Source: Lepisosteus oculatus (lineage: Eukaryota; Chordata; Actinopteri; Semionotiformes; Lepisosteidae). From it: a stretch of DNA of 64,000 nucleotides. The translations under genes were made by a program, and so were the position numbers. Position 1 is the stretch's first letter; each line of letters begins with the position of its first letter. The stretch covers positions 49,920,284 to 49,984,283 of the forward strand of contig NC_090698.1 of the NCBI RefSeq assembly GCF_040954835.1, in the 5' to 3' direction. This document shows positions 48,845-59,875 of the stretch, in pieces. Under the pieces are notes generated by a model, which saw nothing but the letters and a program-made list of their open reading frames with translations, was not told the DNA's origin and made no database searches.

Positions 48845-51800
48845 CTACGTAACACAAAATGATATTTTGCTTATTAGCACTGATTTAAAATAACTAGGAC
48901 TTATAAAATATATTTACAGTATATAAAGGATATATCATTTAAATTTAGGTAAAATCCTCACAACATTTACATGGGTCATGTTTGGAGTAATACATGCAAA
49001 ATCAAGACATATTTACAGATCCAATTGCTTATTTCTTTGAAGTGCCTTAGTACTGTTGCTACATGCTTTGATTGTCCAGAATATGTTCTGCACAATTAAG
49101 TCCAGCACAAAATGTGAACTACCTTAAGTAGTTTGAAAGAGACAACACCATCTGGCAAGCATGTATATTTAGATTCAGGTAATGTGGATTAACGTTTGTA
49201 TACCTCTTCCTCAATGCAACGTATCATCATAGTCATAATCACGATGACTGTAACAACTGACAATGAATGATTATGTATATACACCTCCAGAAAAGTAAAT
49301 CAAAATAACTTTGAGACAGGAACAGTTGCACAAGCGCTAGGGCCTTTGGTTTAATTCCTGGGGTGCTATCTGTGTAGAGTTTGTTTGCTCTCTGTGTTCA
49401 CGTGGCTTTCCTCTGGGATTCAGGTTTCCTCCTACAGTCCAAAGATACACTGCTAGGTTAACAGGCTTCTGGGAAAATTGGCCGCGGTATGAGTGTGTCT
49501 GTGTGAGCCCTGCAGTAGACAGTCCTGTTTCCAGTAGCTCTGCTACTGGATAAAGTGGTCAGAAAATGGGTAGATGGATGAATGAGCTCTACTGTGATTT
49601 TTATTTCTGTTATTTCCTTACAATAAAAACTTACTACATTGGTATCAAACAATACGTATACATGAAGCTCCACAGCATGTTTAATTCAATAGTAATAAGT
49701 GCATCATTTTATGCAGCAATTTAAAATGGGTGCAGTATACTCATATTTAAAGCTCAACTTTGTGTTACCTGGTGCTTGTGCTGGTTAATGAGGGGCAGCT
49801 CCATGTCCTGGCTGGGTGATGCCATTAACTGCCTGCGAGGAGGAGTGTCAGAGGAGGCCTTCTGTTTGTTCCGGCACATGCAGATGAGGAAGAACAGGCA
49901 GGCGATGACAAAGGGGATCGCTATGCTGGGAATCAAAATGTAGAGGATCTCCATTTTATGGTTTTCTCGAGGTTCTGCAAACCAAAGGGAAACAGCATTA
50001 ATTAATTTAATGCCATGAAATTTAACTGGAGTGCATCCGCAATCGACTTTAGAATTAGTGGGTCACTAAGTAAATGTTATGTGCTTGTGCGCTATTCTCC
50101 AGAAACCCCAGTGGATGCTTTCCGGTAAACCACATTCAGATTCTGTGCCAGGAATGGAAAGGTTTTTTTTTGCATCTCATCCATATAACATTTCAGCATA
50201 TTGGTCTCTTTTATTTGGGAAAGAAAGAAACTATGAAGTCTACATGTATTCCAGAATAACCATTTTTTTCAAGACATGGAGCACTGGAACACAATGTGTA
50301 ACAGACTATGTTCCCAAAAAGGAGATTTCAGGTAAGCTATCATTGTAATAATTAAAAAACACTGTTAAATGAAGCCTCATCATAATGTAATACAAGAAAT
50401 GCTTAACTAATTCTTCCCTAGGAGGCTTTACATGGCTTGGCACATCAGTATGTCTGACTTACTATCATCCTACTCCCCATCTTGCAGCTTTTGTTCGTCT
50501 AATTGTGGTCCCCTGTTTGTCTCCCAGGCCCCTCTACCCTCTCTGGGTGACAAGGCCTTCTCCTGCTATGCCCCAAAGCTCCAGAATTCTATCCCTATGG
50601 GTATCAGAGAGTCACCTTCCCTGGGCACTTTCACATCAGGACTCAAAACCTTCTTCTTTACACTGGCTTTTATTTAACTGGTCCTGTGTCTGCTGCATTG
50701 CTTTCCAAACCCTAATTGTAATTGGGTAATCCTGATGTCTCCTTTCATTGTGTACTTTTTTTTTAACTGTCAAGCACTTTTTAAGGTGTTATATAAAATA
50801 GTTTATTATTAAGAAGTACCAAAACATCTATGCTAGACACGCTGCAAAACAACAACATTTCCAACCAAGCATTGTCGTTCTCCCATATTTTGTTTTGTCC
50901 ACTTACTGCAGGCAGGAATGTCACACAGATCCACGCGCACATTCTCGTCCAGTGTAAAGCACCAGGGAGCTTCCATCTGGCCGGCTGGGTTCCGGCAGTA
51001 GTTGTGTCCTCCTCCCAGCTCCGGGAACTCCACACCCGTCAGGTGGTGGCTGTGAGGGAACTGGGCGTTCCAGCGCTGGCACTTGTACCCTGACTTGGTC
51101 ACACTCGCCGTGCCCCTGTAATCTGCTCCGCTGCCGTTGTAACACTTGTGATCTGGAGGAGGATCTTTCACAAGGATTAAAAATTAAGAGAGGAAAAAGA
51201 AATGCGTAAAACCAAATAAAAAAAAAATACACCAACAGGCTGCCACAAAACTCATCTTGGGACGACTGGATAAATGCGATTCTAGGAAAATTGAAAGACA
51301 AAGAGGAGGAAAACTCTTAGATGTACAGTATGTTAGCTTCCCCGATTGATAACATGCTTGTTTTCAGTGAATGAAATAAAAAATACATTTGTGCTCTCAC
51401 CCTTAATCCACCAGTTCTTAGTAGTGTAATATAACTCAAGTCACAAGGCTACTGGGGACTTCAACTCTTCCAAGGACTTTGATTAGGAGGAAAAACTACT
51501 GAGCTGGGGGTCATGGACCTTTTCTGTGGCTGCAGTGAATTGGCCACGTCTGGAAAGCATTTTTGCAAAGCCTTTGAGAAAGCAGTATCACATTTCCCAT
51601 TCTGCAGTGGTAATCCTACTTAAGCCCGCAATCACGCCAAATTCCTTAGACTGTTATTTATAAAGGAAATCAGAATATCTCTGGTGCTAATCTATTTTTC
51701 TTACCAGATTTTCTTCCTGAAATAAACAAATTACGGCCCTTTGCGGATTGTGGCTGCGGGAACCTTCCCCCGCAACAATTCTGCTGCGGCCCACATCCTT

Positions 51801-54800
51801 GTAAACTTCTTTGGTGTATGACAAAATGACAGGGGGGCACGAACTTCTCGCAGCAGAGTAAATTAAAAAAGGTATGTTGGTGCCCTGTGGAGTACTGCAG
51901 GAGGCCGTCTCAGACTTCGCAAGGACCGTCAGCAGAGGTGGCAGATCTCCAGATGACCCAGTCAGAGACACGGCCGCAGTGAGCCCCTCTGGCCTCCGAG
52001 CTCTGTGGCACTTACATGTTTTCAGCTTGTCCACCGGGACGCCGATCCGCATGCAGCTGGCGGCCTCGGGGGAGTCTGGCAGGGGCAGCGCCTCGCAGCT
52101 GGGCAGCTCCAGCTGCATGAGAATGGCCCGGTTGGAGCGGGCGATCATGTACTCAGTGCGGCACAGGTCGTTCTCCAGCACCTCGCACTCGTCGCGGCAC
52201 AGCTCCCGCTGCCGGGGGTTACGGGAGCCCTCGTCACACAGCGGGAAGACGTAGTGGCAGAAGGAGGGGATGGCAAACTGGGAGCACTGGTCTGACAGGT
52301 GAGTGGAAGTTCCTATCATGGTGAAAGCAGCTGTGCCACAATAGAAGGAGAAAGAGAAAACTAATGTTTTAAAAGCTAAAAAAACATTAGTTTTTTTTAT
52401 TTGGAGGGGGTGGGAAGATACAAATTTACAGTTCTGCATTAAGCCTTTCAAACTTGAAATGAGTAGGAATTTAACTACTGTTTTGTTTGCAATTTCAGCA
52501 TCGAAGATTTATAATAATGTATATAATGTTTCTTTATTAGCCCTATACAATTTCTTGCAATAGGAATTCGTCTTTTCACATACCCCAGCTTTTCTCCATG
52601 GAGACACAGACGGGGAGAGAGAAACTTGGGGTCATAGCTCAGGGTGTACGGCACCCCTGGAGCAGTTGGGGTTAAGGGCCTTGCTCAGGGGCCCAACGGA
52701 GTAGGATTCCTCTGCCGGCCGCGGGATTTGAACCAGCAACCTTCCAGTCACAGGCGCAGATCCTAAACCACAGAGCCACCCCTCCGCCCGATTTCTTTCC
52801 ATGTGAACACTGTTTCACATCAGTAAAGGAATATTAGGTAGTGCAAAGATTCTTTACTTATCACATCCTGTTTTTAAACACCAAATTTGTGATGGGCCAA
52901 AACACGAACTGTTGGTATTGAGTAATCTGTGACTATTTGTTTTTAATTATAGATACAAAAATAATTAGTTAAAATTGATTTAAGAACCCAGATAATGATG
53001 CATCATCATAGTGTGAAGTACAACTCTGGAGAAGTTCTAATACCCAAACCATAATGCAGTTACAGACAACATCTAACAATGTTGTTAAACAACAGCAATA
53101 ATACTCCAAGCTACTTTGAAAGGGGTCCTGGTCTTTTCAAGTTCAAGAGAAAGTCCTACAACCCAGAGGATTCGTGTCAGATTGTATGTTGCATTGAGAA
53201 CTGATATTCTGCTGCGTCTGCATTTTAATAGTTCCCATCTTTTTCACAAGGGGTCTCTCTTTGCCATCTAACGTAAAATAGTGTATTTCTGAACTTAAAC
53301 TTGAAATGCAGTATTTTAATAGCTTGATATCAGTTTAAACTTGGAGATAGTTTCCACAGCAATATCTGTACTCTCACAGAAAGGTTTGACTTCTGATAGC
53401 CCAGAAATCTGGTACAGCTAGTGAAGTAGGAAGTATTAACAGCTTTGCATAATGCAGTTATTTCTCTGTATTGAACATATATTAAAATGTTCATTTATTA
53501 TATATTATTCAACAAAATTGAATCTGTGAACTATAATGCAAGTGTTTATAGTTTATCCAAACATATTTAATAATAAGTGTTTTATTGAGACAAATATTAA
53601 CCTATTCTCATCTATCCAAATAGTAATGAAAATAGAAAATGTATTTTTTATGGGTTTCTGAATGGCTTAATAAGCACTCAGCTGAAATACTGATATTGGC
53701 CCTTCAAGACCACATTTAATTGAAGGAACGGTTAGTATGGAATATACTGCATTGCTCTGACTGCTACATATGTGTTTGGAAAGTGTACACAGTCCTCAAA
53801 CCCTATGTTGACACAAAGCTGATGACAGTAAAACAAAGATGATTAACAACCAACAATTCAATTTTTTAAATTCTCATAGGGTGCTACTGTTCGTTGGTAT
53901 TGTATTGCAAAATTTGGGAAATGTTTTGAGAGAGAATTTAAAAATGCATGTATTTTGTGAAGGTAGTGTGACACACAACATGCTTTCCCTTAACATTACT
54001 TTGAGCTGTTATGTTGTTAAATGTTCATGTCAGGAAAAAGCAATCTGTCAACTTACAGCTAGGCCATAGAAACTAAACGATTTCAACTAATACATATTTC
54101 AAAATGCCAATTAAAAGTTTACCCTGCAAAATTTAAAGATTCTTATGTTCTTGCTATGTTTCAATAATCTTTAAAAAACATTTACAGTAAGTTGGAAACT
54201 GGTAACTTAATATCACAAGGGAAAAAAAGAGAGATAACAATTCTAACAGGAAACACCAGATCTAGCAGCTTCATATTTATTATACATAACATTTTGCAAC
54301 CAATAAAAACAGATCTAGGTTTTAATTTAGCAACTGTGCTTAAAGAGAGAACAAATTAATACTGAATTGTTGATTCTTAAATCAATTACATTTCAATGTA
54401 TGTTGGGCAAATATTTACTTTTTTAAAATGGTATTTGATCGGTACCTGGAATATATTAAACTTAAACCAGTAGTTGCTTTCATGGATTTTAACATAAGAG
54501 AAAGATGTATTTGTATCTGGAAAATGTCCAAAATAATCTCAAAGTATTTAAAGTTGGATTACTTGCTCTGTCCAATAAGAACAAATTACCCAAATTTGTA
54601 AATAAAAAAACCCAGAAACACTTTCCAACATTTTGAGTACTCAGCACATTTTAAGATATGATGATACGATGAAACACTAGTTTTAGGGGGAACAAAATTC
54701 TATATTCCCTTCGAGACAAAATAATTAGCTGTGGCTGCACCCCAAATTACATACAAAGTGCGGTTTGGTAACGAGTCATAGTAATTTTACCCTAAAACCT

Positions 54801-55190
54801 GGCTGAAGTTACTACTGTGTACCCAGATAATAAGACATACAGAGATTTACCAAGTATGTAAAGAATTTAAATGCAAACAAACATTGTGTCTAATTGAATT
54901 AAAAACCTTTTTTTAAACTGGGTAAAAGACAACTTCATATACAAAAAGGACTGTGATTAAGCACTCTCCTGGAAGCCTGGAACAGTACAACAAATACCAT
55001 CTACGTGCATTTGAGAGTAGGAACAAATGGTTATTGTTCTGCTAGAGGCATGCCATTCCTACCAGTTATTCGGTTTTCACTTTCCCCTTGCATCTGGAGC
55101 GACTCCACGTAAATGCTTCTGTTTCCAATGAATCGCGCACATGCGATTCCTCGGTATGGCTGACAGAATCCTTTTTCATGAAACTTGTCC
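47411..55190 (-). CDS. ror2: ROR2 receptor tyrosine kinase-like, 3' five coding exons (partial)
   Basis: Single-pass plasma-membrane receptor for Wnt5a, acting in non-canonical Wnt signalling and skeletal and limb patterning. Five exons encode 775 residues in order: end of the linker, Frizzled cysteine-rich domain (exons at 55063-55190 and 52016-52330), Kringle (50907-51152), transmembrane (49769-49974), then kinase with the Ser/Thr- and Pro-rich tail (47411-48844). All splice sites have GT/AG ends and phases agree. ROR2 rather than ROR1 is chosen because of the tail text ([32 protein letters not shown]) and the NFIL3 neighbourhood. Human ROR2 is 943 residues; the missing 168 are the signal peptide and Ig domain. 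Those exons were not found up to 64000, so intron 4 is probably longer than 8.8 kb. Confidence 0.97.
48845..49768 (-). other. ROR2 intron before kinase exon
   Basis: 924 bp, GT at 49767-49768 and AG at 48845-48846. It holds a family 1 SINE at 49330-49582. Confidence 0.9.
49330..49582 (+). repeat. SINE, tRNA-headed family 1, in ROR2 intron
   Basis: Landmarks 'ggtttaattcctggggtgct', 'ctacagtccaaagataca', 'aacaggcttctgggaaaatt' and the tail 'ggataaagtggtcagaaaat' then 'gggtagatggatgaatg'. The head is eroded. Confidence 0.82.
49769..49974 (-). CDS. ror2: ROR2 exon: transmembrane segment
   Basis: 206 bp, starting with two bases that complete a codon from the Kringle exon. It encodes a short extracellular stalk, then the membrane helix ([20 protein letters not shown]), a stop-transfer-type CMCRNKQKA, and the juxtamembrane [20 protein letters not shown], nearly identical to human ROR2. 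The exon ends in frame after CAG. Confidence 0.97.
49975..50906 (-). other. ROR2 intron between Kringle and transmembrane exons
   Basis: 932 bp with GT/AG ends on the minus strand. It contains an L2-like LINE 3' end at 50420-50815. Confidence 0.9.
50420..50815 (+). repeat. LINE (L2-like) 3' end in ROR2 intron
   Basis: The frame reads [27 protein letters not shown] and [17 protein letters not shown], the usual final part of L2-type reverse transcriptases, followed by the tail 'aagcactttttaaggtgtta' and 'tataaaatagtttattatt'. 5'-truncated and lying antisense to ROR2. Confidence 0.8.
50907..51152 (-). CDS. ror2: ROR2 exon: Kringle domain
   Basis: 246 bp, phase 1 at both ends, encoding one Kringle: [67 protein letters not shown]. 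All six expected cysteines (CYN, CQRW, YCRN, WCF, LCD, PAC) are visible. The donor is a strong 'gtaagt'. The Kringle is the extracellular module between Frizzled and membrane. Confidence 0.97.
51153..52015 (-). other. ROR2 intron between Frizzled and Kringle exons
   Basis: 863 bp, donor 'gtaagt' at the 52015 side and acceptor 'ctccag' ending at 51153. No repeat recognised. The open frame continuing from the Frizzled exon into this intron is read-through, not protein. Confidence 0.9.
52016..52330 (-). CDS. ror2: ROR2 exon: main part of Frizzled domain
   Basis: 315 bp encoding [20 protein letters not shown], then [34 protein letters not shown] and [19 protein letters not shown]. These are the cysteines of the Frizzled-type cysteine-rich domain, the Wnt5a-binding module. 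It joins in phase to the exon at 55063-55190 (a G completes the Ala codon) and to the Kringle exon (a T completes a Tyr codon). The exon is noticeably more GC-rich than its surroundings. Confidence 0.97.
52331..55062 (-). other. ROR2 intron within Frizzled domain
   Basis: 2.73 kb with GT/AG ends. It contains the tRNA-SINE at 52530-52790; the rest is AT-rich with short domainless frames. Confidence 0.88.
52530..52790 (-). repeat. tRNA-derived SINE (family 2) in ROR2 intron
   Basis: Read on the minus strand: 'gtggctctgtggtttaggat' (box A side), 'ctggttcaaatccc' (box B), 'gaggaatcctactccgttgg', 'gcccctgagcaaggccctta', and the tail 'gcaagaaattgtatagggct' then 'aataaag'. It is the second copy of the SINE nested in the Tc1 at 5369-5640, in sense orientation to ROR2. 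Confidence 0.88.
55063..55190 (-). CDS. ror2: ROR2 exon: start of Frizzled domain
   Basis: 128 bp, donor GT at 55061-55062, acceptor AG at 55191-55192. It encodes [20 protein letters not shown] then [20 protein letters not shown], nearly identical to human ROR2, with the first Frizzled cysteines. The acceptor position is slightly less certain than the other ROR2 boundaries, because the upstream exon that would fix the phase was not found. Confidence 0.93.
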
Positions 55191-56544
55191 CTTTGAAAAC
55201 ACAAATGGATTCCATAAGTATAACAGCAAATGTCAGGTCCCCAAAGGAAACAGCTCTCATCTGCGTCCTTGTACTCCACTTCAAACCCTTCTCAGCAAGC
55301 AGCATTCATGTCTTTTTATCCCTGCCTTTACCTCACGGAGGAAAATCTCTAGAGACCAACAGGTAACAATATTATTCACCCCTTACAGTATATGGTTCCA
55401 GACACTCCTATCTGAAACTTAAAAAAAAATCTAAAAGCAGCCTCCCCACACACACCAATAACGGAATGAATTTCTTTTTCATTATTTTCTTATGCGTTTG
55501 AGTCCACAATAGAGACATTTTTATTCCCGTATTATTGTTTTATCCAGATGTAGTATGAACTACAGTGTTTGTTCAAACAGCAATTACTTACATCTATTTC
55601 TGGCATGATGTTCAACTGACATTTTAGAGTAACCCCCACAAAGTTCCAGAAGTTAAAATGTCCACTGGGAGGAAGCCTGAGGCCAGAGACTTTAAAGATC
55701 CTCTGATAAAAAAAACACTTGCTTCAGAAGTCATGTAGCTTGGTATAGAAATGTTCTGTAAATTTCAATTATATTAGGCTTTTCTGATATTGATGGTTTT
55801 TGCACAATTAAAACTTGCACAGCTTGGACCATTTTAATTAATAAGGCATGACATGAACATGTCCTGTCTTCATTCGATGTGTTAGGCCCGTTTTCTCCAA
55901 TACAAACAAGCTGTGCTAATACTGCTGGACTATGGCATACAGCTGACCAATTTATCAACTGGCAGTGGTTTAAAACTTTCAGTTCCACAACTGCTGCCAT
56001 ACTGGTTTCTGTGTTGTATTTTAATTTTAAATTCTGCAGATTGTTTTTGTAACTGAACCTCCTTTTGAAAACTTCCCAATCAAGCTGACATTAGGTTTGC
56101 ATTTTAATTAGCCCTCTTGCCAAGGATGTACTAATCTCAGTTCCTCATTAAATAAGATCCATATGTACCACAGACCCTAACATACTAGCACAAGAATTAA
56201 TCAAAGTCAGTCAGGGGGTATTGAGCAGAACTGTTCCCCAATACAATACTTTTTATGAAGAAATGTCACTTAAATAATTAAAAAAACTAAAATGTAAACA
56301 TAAACATAAGCACCATTGCAATATTAAACATGCAAATACACAATTTACTAATAGGATTATCACAAAACATTCCAGTTGTGGCGGTGAATTGTGTGGAGTA
56401 ACAGGTACAATCTCTACACAGCCTCTCAGAATGTTAGCCTGTCTCTAAACTGTGAGTGTACACATGGTAATATTTACATAAAACATCTCACAGATAAACC
56501 AAACAGCTGAAATCGGTAATACACCTAACAGAGCAGTACAATAG
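55191..56544 (-). other. ROR2 upstream intron, proximal part
   Basis: AT-rich. I looked for the Ig-domain exon (Cys-x-V-x-G-N-P type text) on the minus strand and did not see it. The word 'ctccgtgag' followed by 'gtaaagg' near 55334 looks like a donor but has no convincing exon. Confidence 0.5.
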
Positions 56545-56865
56545 CGCAGGGGCGCAGAGGTTAGCAGTACTGGCTTACAGAGCTGGGGTTGTGGGTTCAA
56601 TTCCTGAGGTGCTATATGGGTGGAGTTTGTAGGTTCTCTCTGTGCTTGTGTGGGTTTCCTCCCACTGTGCAAAAACATACTGGTAGGTTAATTAGCTTCT
56701 GGGAAAACTGGCTCTGGTGTGAGTGTGTGGTGTGTCAGTGTGTGCTCTGCAATGGACTGGCGTCCCACCCAGGGTGTATCCTGCCTTATGACCATTGCTT
56801 TTTGGGGTAGACTCTGGCTCTCCTGTGACACTTTAAGGGTAAAGAGATTAAAAAAGGATGGAGGG
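56545..56865 (+). repeat. SINE, tRNA-headed family 1, in ROR2 intron
   Basis: Head 'gcgcaggggcgcagaggtta' and 'gtgggttcaattcctgaggt', then 'gtgggtttcctcccactgtg', 'aatggactggcgtcccaccc' and a rather intact tail ending 'aaggatggagggata'. Confidence 0.88.
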
Positions 56866-56990
56866 ATACAAATGACATACACAAGCTATTCATGTTAGAA
56901 AATATGCTTTCAGGTGAATTAATTTCCACTTACATTCAAGTCACTCTTTGCCATGCCCATGCATAAGTAACTATAAGCAAGGAAACAAGC

Positions 56991-57062
56991 TAAATGCCCC
57001 TTTTTTCCCAAAACTAAATGCCCTATGCATTTACAGGCTAAATGCCCCACGTTTTTCCAAAC
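56991..57062 (+). repeat. Three-unit 24-bp tandem repeat
   Basis: TAAATGCCC recurs at 56991, 57015 and 57039 with an exact 24-bp period. Units 1 and 3 are alike beyond the core ('ttttttcccaaaac' and 'cgtttttccaaac'); unit 2 differs after the core. Confidence 0.75.
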
Positions 57063-57914
57063 CTCAGGTTAACTCACAGATTGTTAAAACTGATTTTATT
57101 AAGTGTTAATTTTCGCAATTACTTCATAGACTAATTTTTGTAAGGCATAGGCCCAGGCCTTATCAAAACCTCAAAATTACAAAATAACAATCCTTGTTCT
57201 TGAAGGCAGCTTTTGTGTGCTAGGATCTTCTTTATGTAGTCAGCGTGCCATCAAGTACTGAATTTCAATTCAGGCGTCAGGCGTGACCAGGTTTTGACTG
57301 AATGCTAAACTTGTTGTGGGACCTTATCTTAGTAAGAACTAAGAGTGAAGCCTATTTTCCAAAGAGAGACTGAGAAAGGTAATTAAAATCATAGCCACCA
57401 TCGACCTAAATACTATTCAAGTAACTACTTTATTAAATTTAACAAATACCACATCGTCACATGAAGTATAAAATCCTCTCTGTAGCTCAAAATAAAATAT
57501 TCAGGTTTTTGTTCTTCATCTTGTTCATGGATTTTTTGGAAATGTACGATCATATGCTTTTTTCCAAAAACTATAGGATCTGCATAAGCAATAGACATGT
57601 TATTATTATTACAGTGGTTGGGACTGAGGGATTTCGGATATAGTGTTGGTTAATCCCTGACTGCCAATGTGCAGACCTTGGAATGACATGGCTCCAACAT
57701 ATGGGATTGATCTCCATTTTTTTCTTTCCTCAAATCCAACATGACAATGAGGCAAGAATATTATTTGCTGACAAGTAGTTTACATTTCTTAGGGAGACCC
57801 TTCAAAATTGAAAACTGAAGCAATGTTCAGAGAAATATAGTCTAACAAACATATGGTTGGAAAGTTTCATCTTTCTTTTAAAGAATTACAGTATTACATA
57901 CAGTATTTACCTTA
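57063..57914. other. ROR2 intronic DNA, nothing recognised
   Basis: AT-rich with short domainless frames. Confidence 0.45.
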
Positions 57915-58110
57915 TGCCAGCGGTGTTTAACTCTGGTCCTTGAGGACAACTGTTCAACAGGTTTTAGAGAGGTAACTCTCTAACTCTCAAGCCTCTTAAG
58001 AACAAGGAAAGACTAATAAGCCCAAATAAGCAAAGAATGTACTCAATTAAGTGGATAAAAAAATAGGGAATGTTTCGGCCCTCCAGAACTGCATTACGCT
58101 TTGAAAAATT
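57915..58110. repeat. Non-autonomous fish repeat, probable
   Basis: Ends such as 'gtttaactctggtccttgag' and 'tttcggccctccagaactgc' resemble the inverted ends of a common short fish repeat of the 'ggtgtccaactctggtcct' type. Classification (hAT-type MITE or SINE) is uncertain. Confidence 0.45.
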
Positions 58111-59485
58111 AACTAAAAAAAAGTTTATTACTTAAAGAAGCAGATCAATTTGAAGTTCTTACTTAACAAAGAGGCACATCTTTTTGTGTCTATCTCCAAA
58201 GCTAGACCTTTTTTTGTATTCAATAATGCTCAAACTTCAGACCTACTGTATCTCATTTGAGAATATTCAAATTTAACAAGCCTTAACCCTGAATTTAAAG
58301 ACTGGATCTTTATGAAGGAGCTGTATACTAGCACTAAGAAAAGGACTGATCACATTGTTCATATAATTTTAATTCTCTCTAGAAACCCTGTAAATGTGAG
58401 AATGAAAAAAAAATGTGAGTAAAACTGCTGTTAGATCTATTTTAATCCACTGATAGACCTGTGTGAGTAATGTCAAATTACCCATGAGAAATGTCTTACT
58501 CCAGCAAAGATAATATAAATTCCACACAGGGTATCTGAAAATAAAGACTGTCACTTTAAATGCACTGGGCAATTTCACCTCCTACTGATAAGCAGTATAA
58601 AAGCAGACTACCAATGAAGTTTAAATAACACAGAAATCAACACAAATAAAAATGGAAGGCTGTGTACCGTCCATCATCTTTCACAGCTCTTGTTATAAGA
58701 GTTAAAGGAAACTGGGGGAAGGGAGATGTTTTCTTCAAGTTCCACAGTAGAGTTTAACTACAGTTTAAATAGTGCAGCTTTAAAAGAAATGAACAAAAGC
58801 TTGAATATGATATGGAAAATCTGTGAAAGCAATTCATTCGGCCTTCTGTTATAATGTGTGCCAAACAAGCTCTAATGCACACCTTAAGTCTTTAATCTGT
58901 GTGAAACTCTATCCCAAAGCCTAATCCGCAAGATGAGGTATTTACTTATAAATCTCACTAATCCTTGTGCTAAATGTGCCAAATAAAAACACGACACCAT
59001 TTCTCCTTGAATGTACCATAACAATGAATTTGTACCCAAAACTCCCAACATGATTTATGTATTTAAACATCACACATTTCTGCTCTAAAGTACTGTTCTA
59101 ACACTGTTAATCATTATATAATAAAAAGCAAGACTTTAGACTTGTCATAAATGTAATCTTTAAAGTAAACTAAGATTATTGAAATTTCACCTGTTTTATG
59201 TCAATCATAGTGAAACTGAAGAGTGAAATCCACAGAGAGGAACCAATACAACCTGCTTATTAAGAAAGAGAACAATGCCTCTGTGCCAATAAACTACATT
59301 GAGAAATGCAGTCTCTCAAAGACAGACCGTGATCTCCGAGACCAAGAATCGTGACACACTTACATCAAGATAAGTGTGATTATCTGACCAGAAGTTTAGT
59401 TACTACACAACTCCATTTGCGGTAATTGTTGGCTATCCGACAGCACAACACTACACTGAAGTGAACTCCTGGAATTTCACTTACT
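58111..59485. other. ROR2 intronic DNA, nothing recognised
   Basis: AT-rich sequence without recognised repeats or exons. Confidence 0.45.
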
Positions 59486-59489
59486 GCTC

Positions 59490-59875
59490 TTCCTACATGC
59501 TCATCCCAACATAACATTCCAGTAGGACAGACTGTTCTCGCGCTGCTAGTGCATCAGCCACTTTCTTGCAAAATAAGAATGTGACAGCTGTGCTACGGAT
59601 GCCCTACTTGCCAGACCTGAGCCCCATTGAACAATTGTGGGATGAGCTGGCATCATGTGTGGCAGCTAAGAGGTTCAGAGACCCATGAACAGGCACCTGC
59701 TTGTCCGGGCTCTCTGACACGAACAGGACAAAATCCCACAGGACAGCGTGTTCAACCTGGTGCAAAGCTTGCATCAAAGAGCTGCAGCTTACATTGCTTC
59801 CAAAGGCAGCCATGCTTGCTACCAGCTTGTGACGATCCCAGTAACAGCCGTGTTGATCAACCCTGTTTATGACTG
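59490..59875 (+). mobile_element. Decayed Tc1/mariner-like 3' fragment
   Basis: At 59600-59680 the frame reads MPYLPDLSPIEQLWDELASC then VAAKRFRDP, the last catalytic block of a Tc1-type transposase. After stops come QDSVFNLVQSLHQRAAAYIA and SKGSHACY (59740-59820), its C-terminal end. Upstream text is lost. It is a different subfamily from the copies at 4041, 6307 and 33335. Confidence 0.72.

Noticed and set aside
51687..52015. Extension of the Frizzled open frame beyond residue 'DKLKT'
   Set aside because: Runs past a strong 'gtaagt' donor into intron; the spliced Kringle exon joins in phase instead.
51921..52295. Long frames antisense to the ROR2 Frizzled exon (126 and 96 codons)
   Set aside because: Shadows of the GC-rich exon; the minus-strand Frizzled text is unmistakable.
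55300..55345. Possible micro-exon with donor-like 'gtaaagg'
   Set aside because: Only about 17 bp between acceptor- and donor-like words and no ROR2-like peptide.
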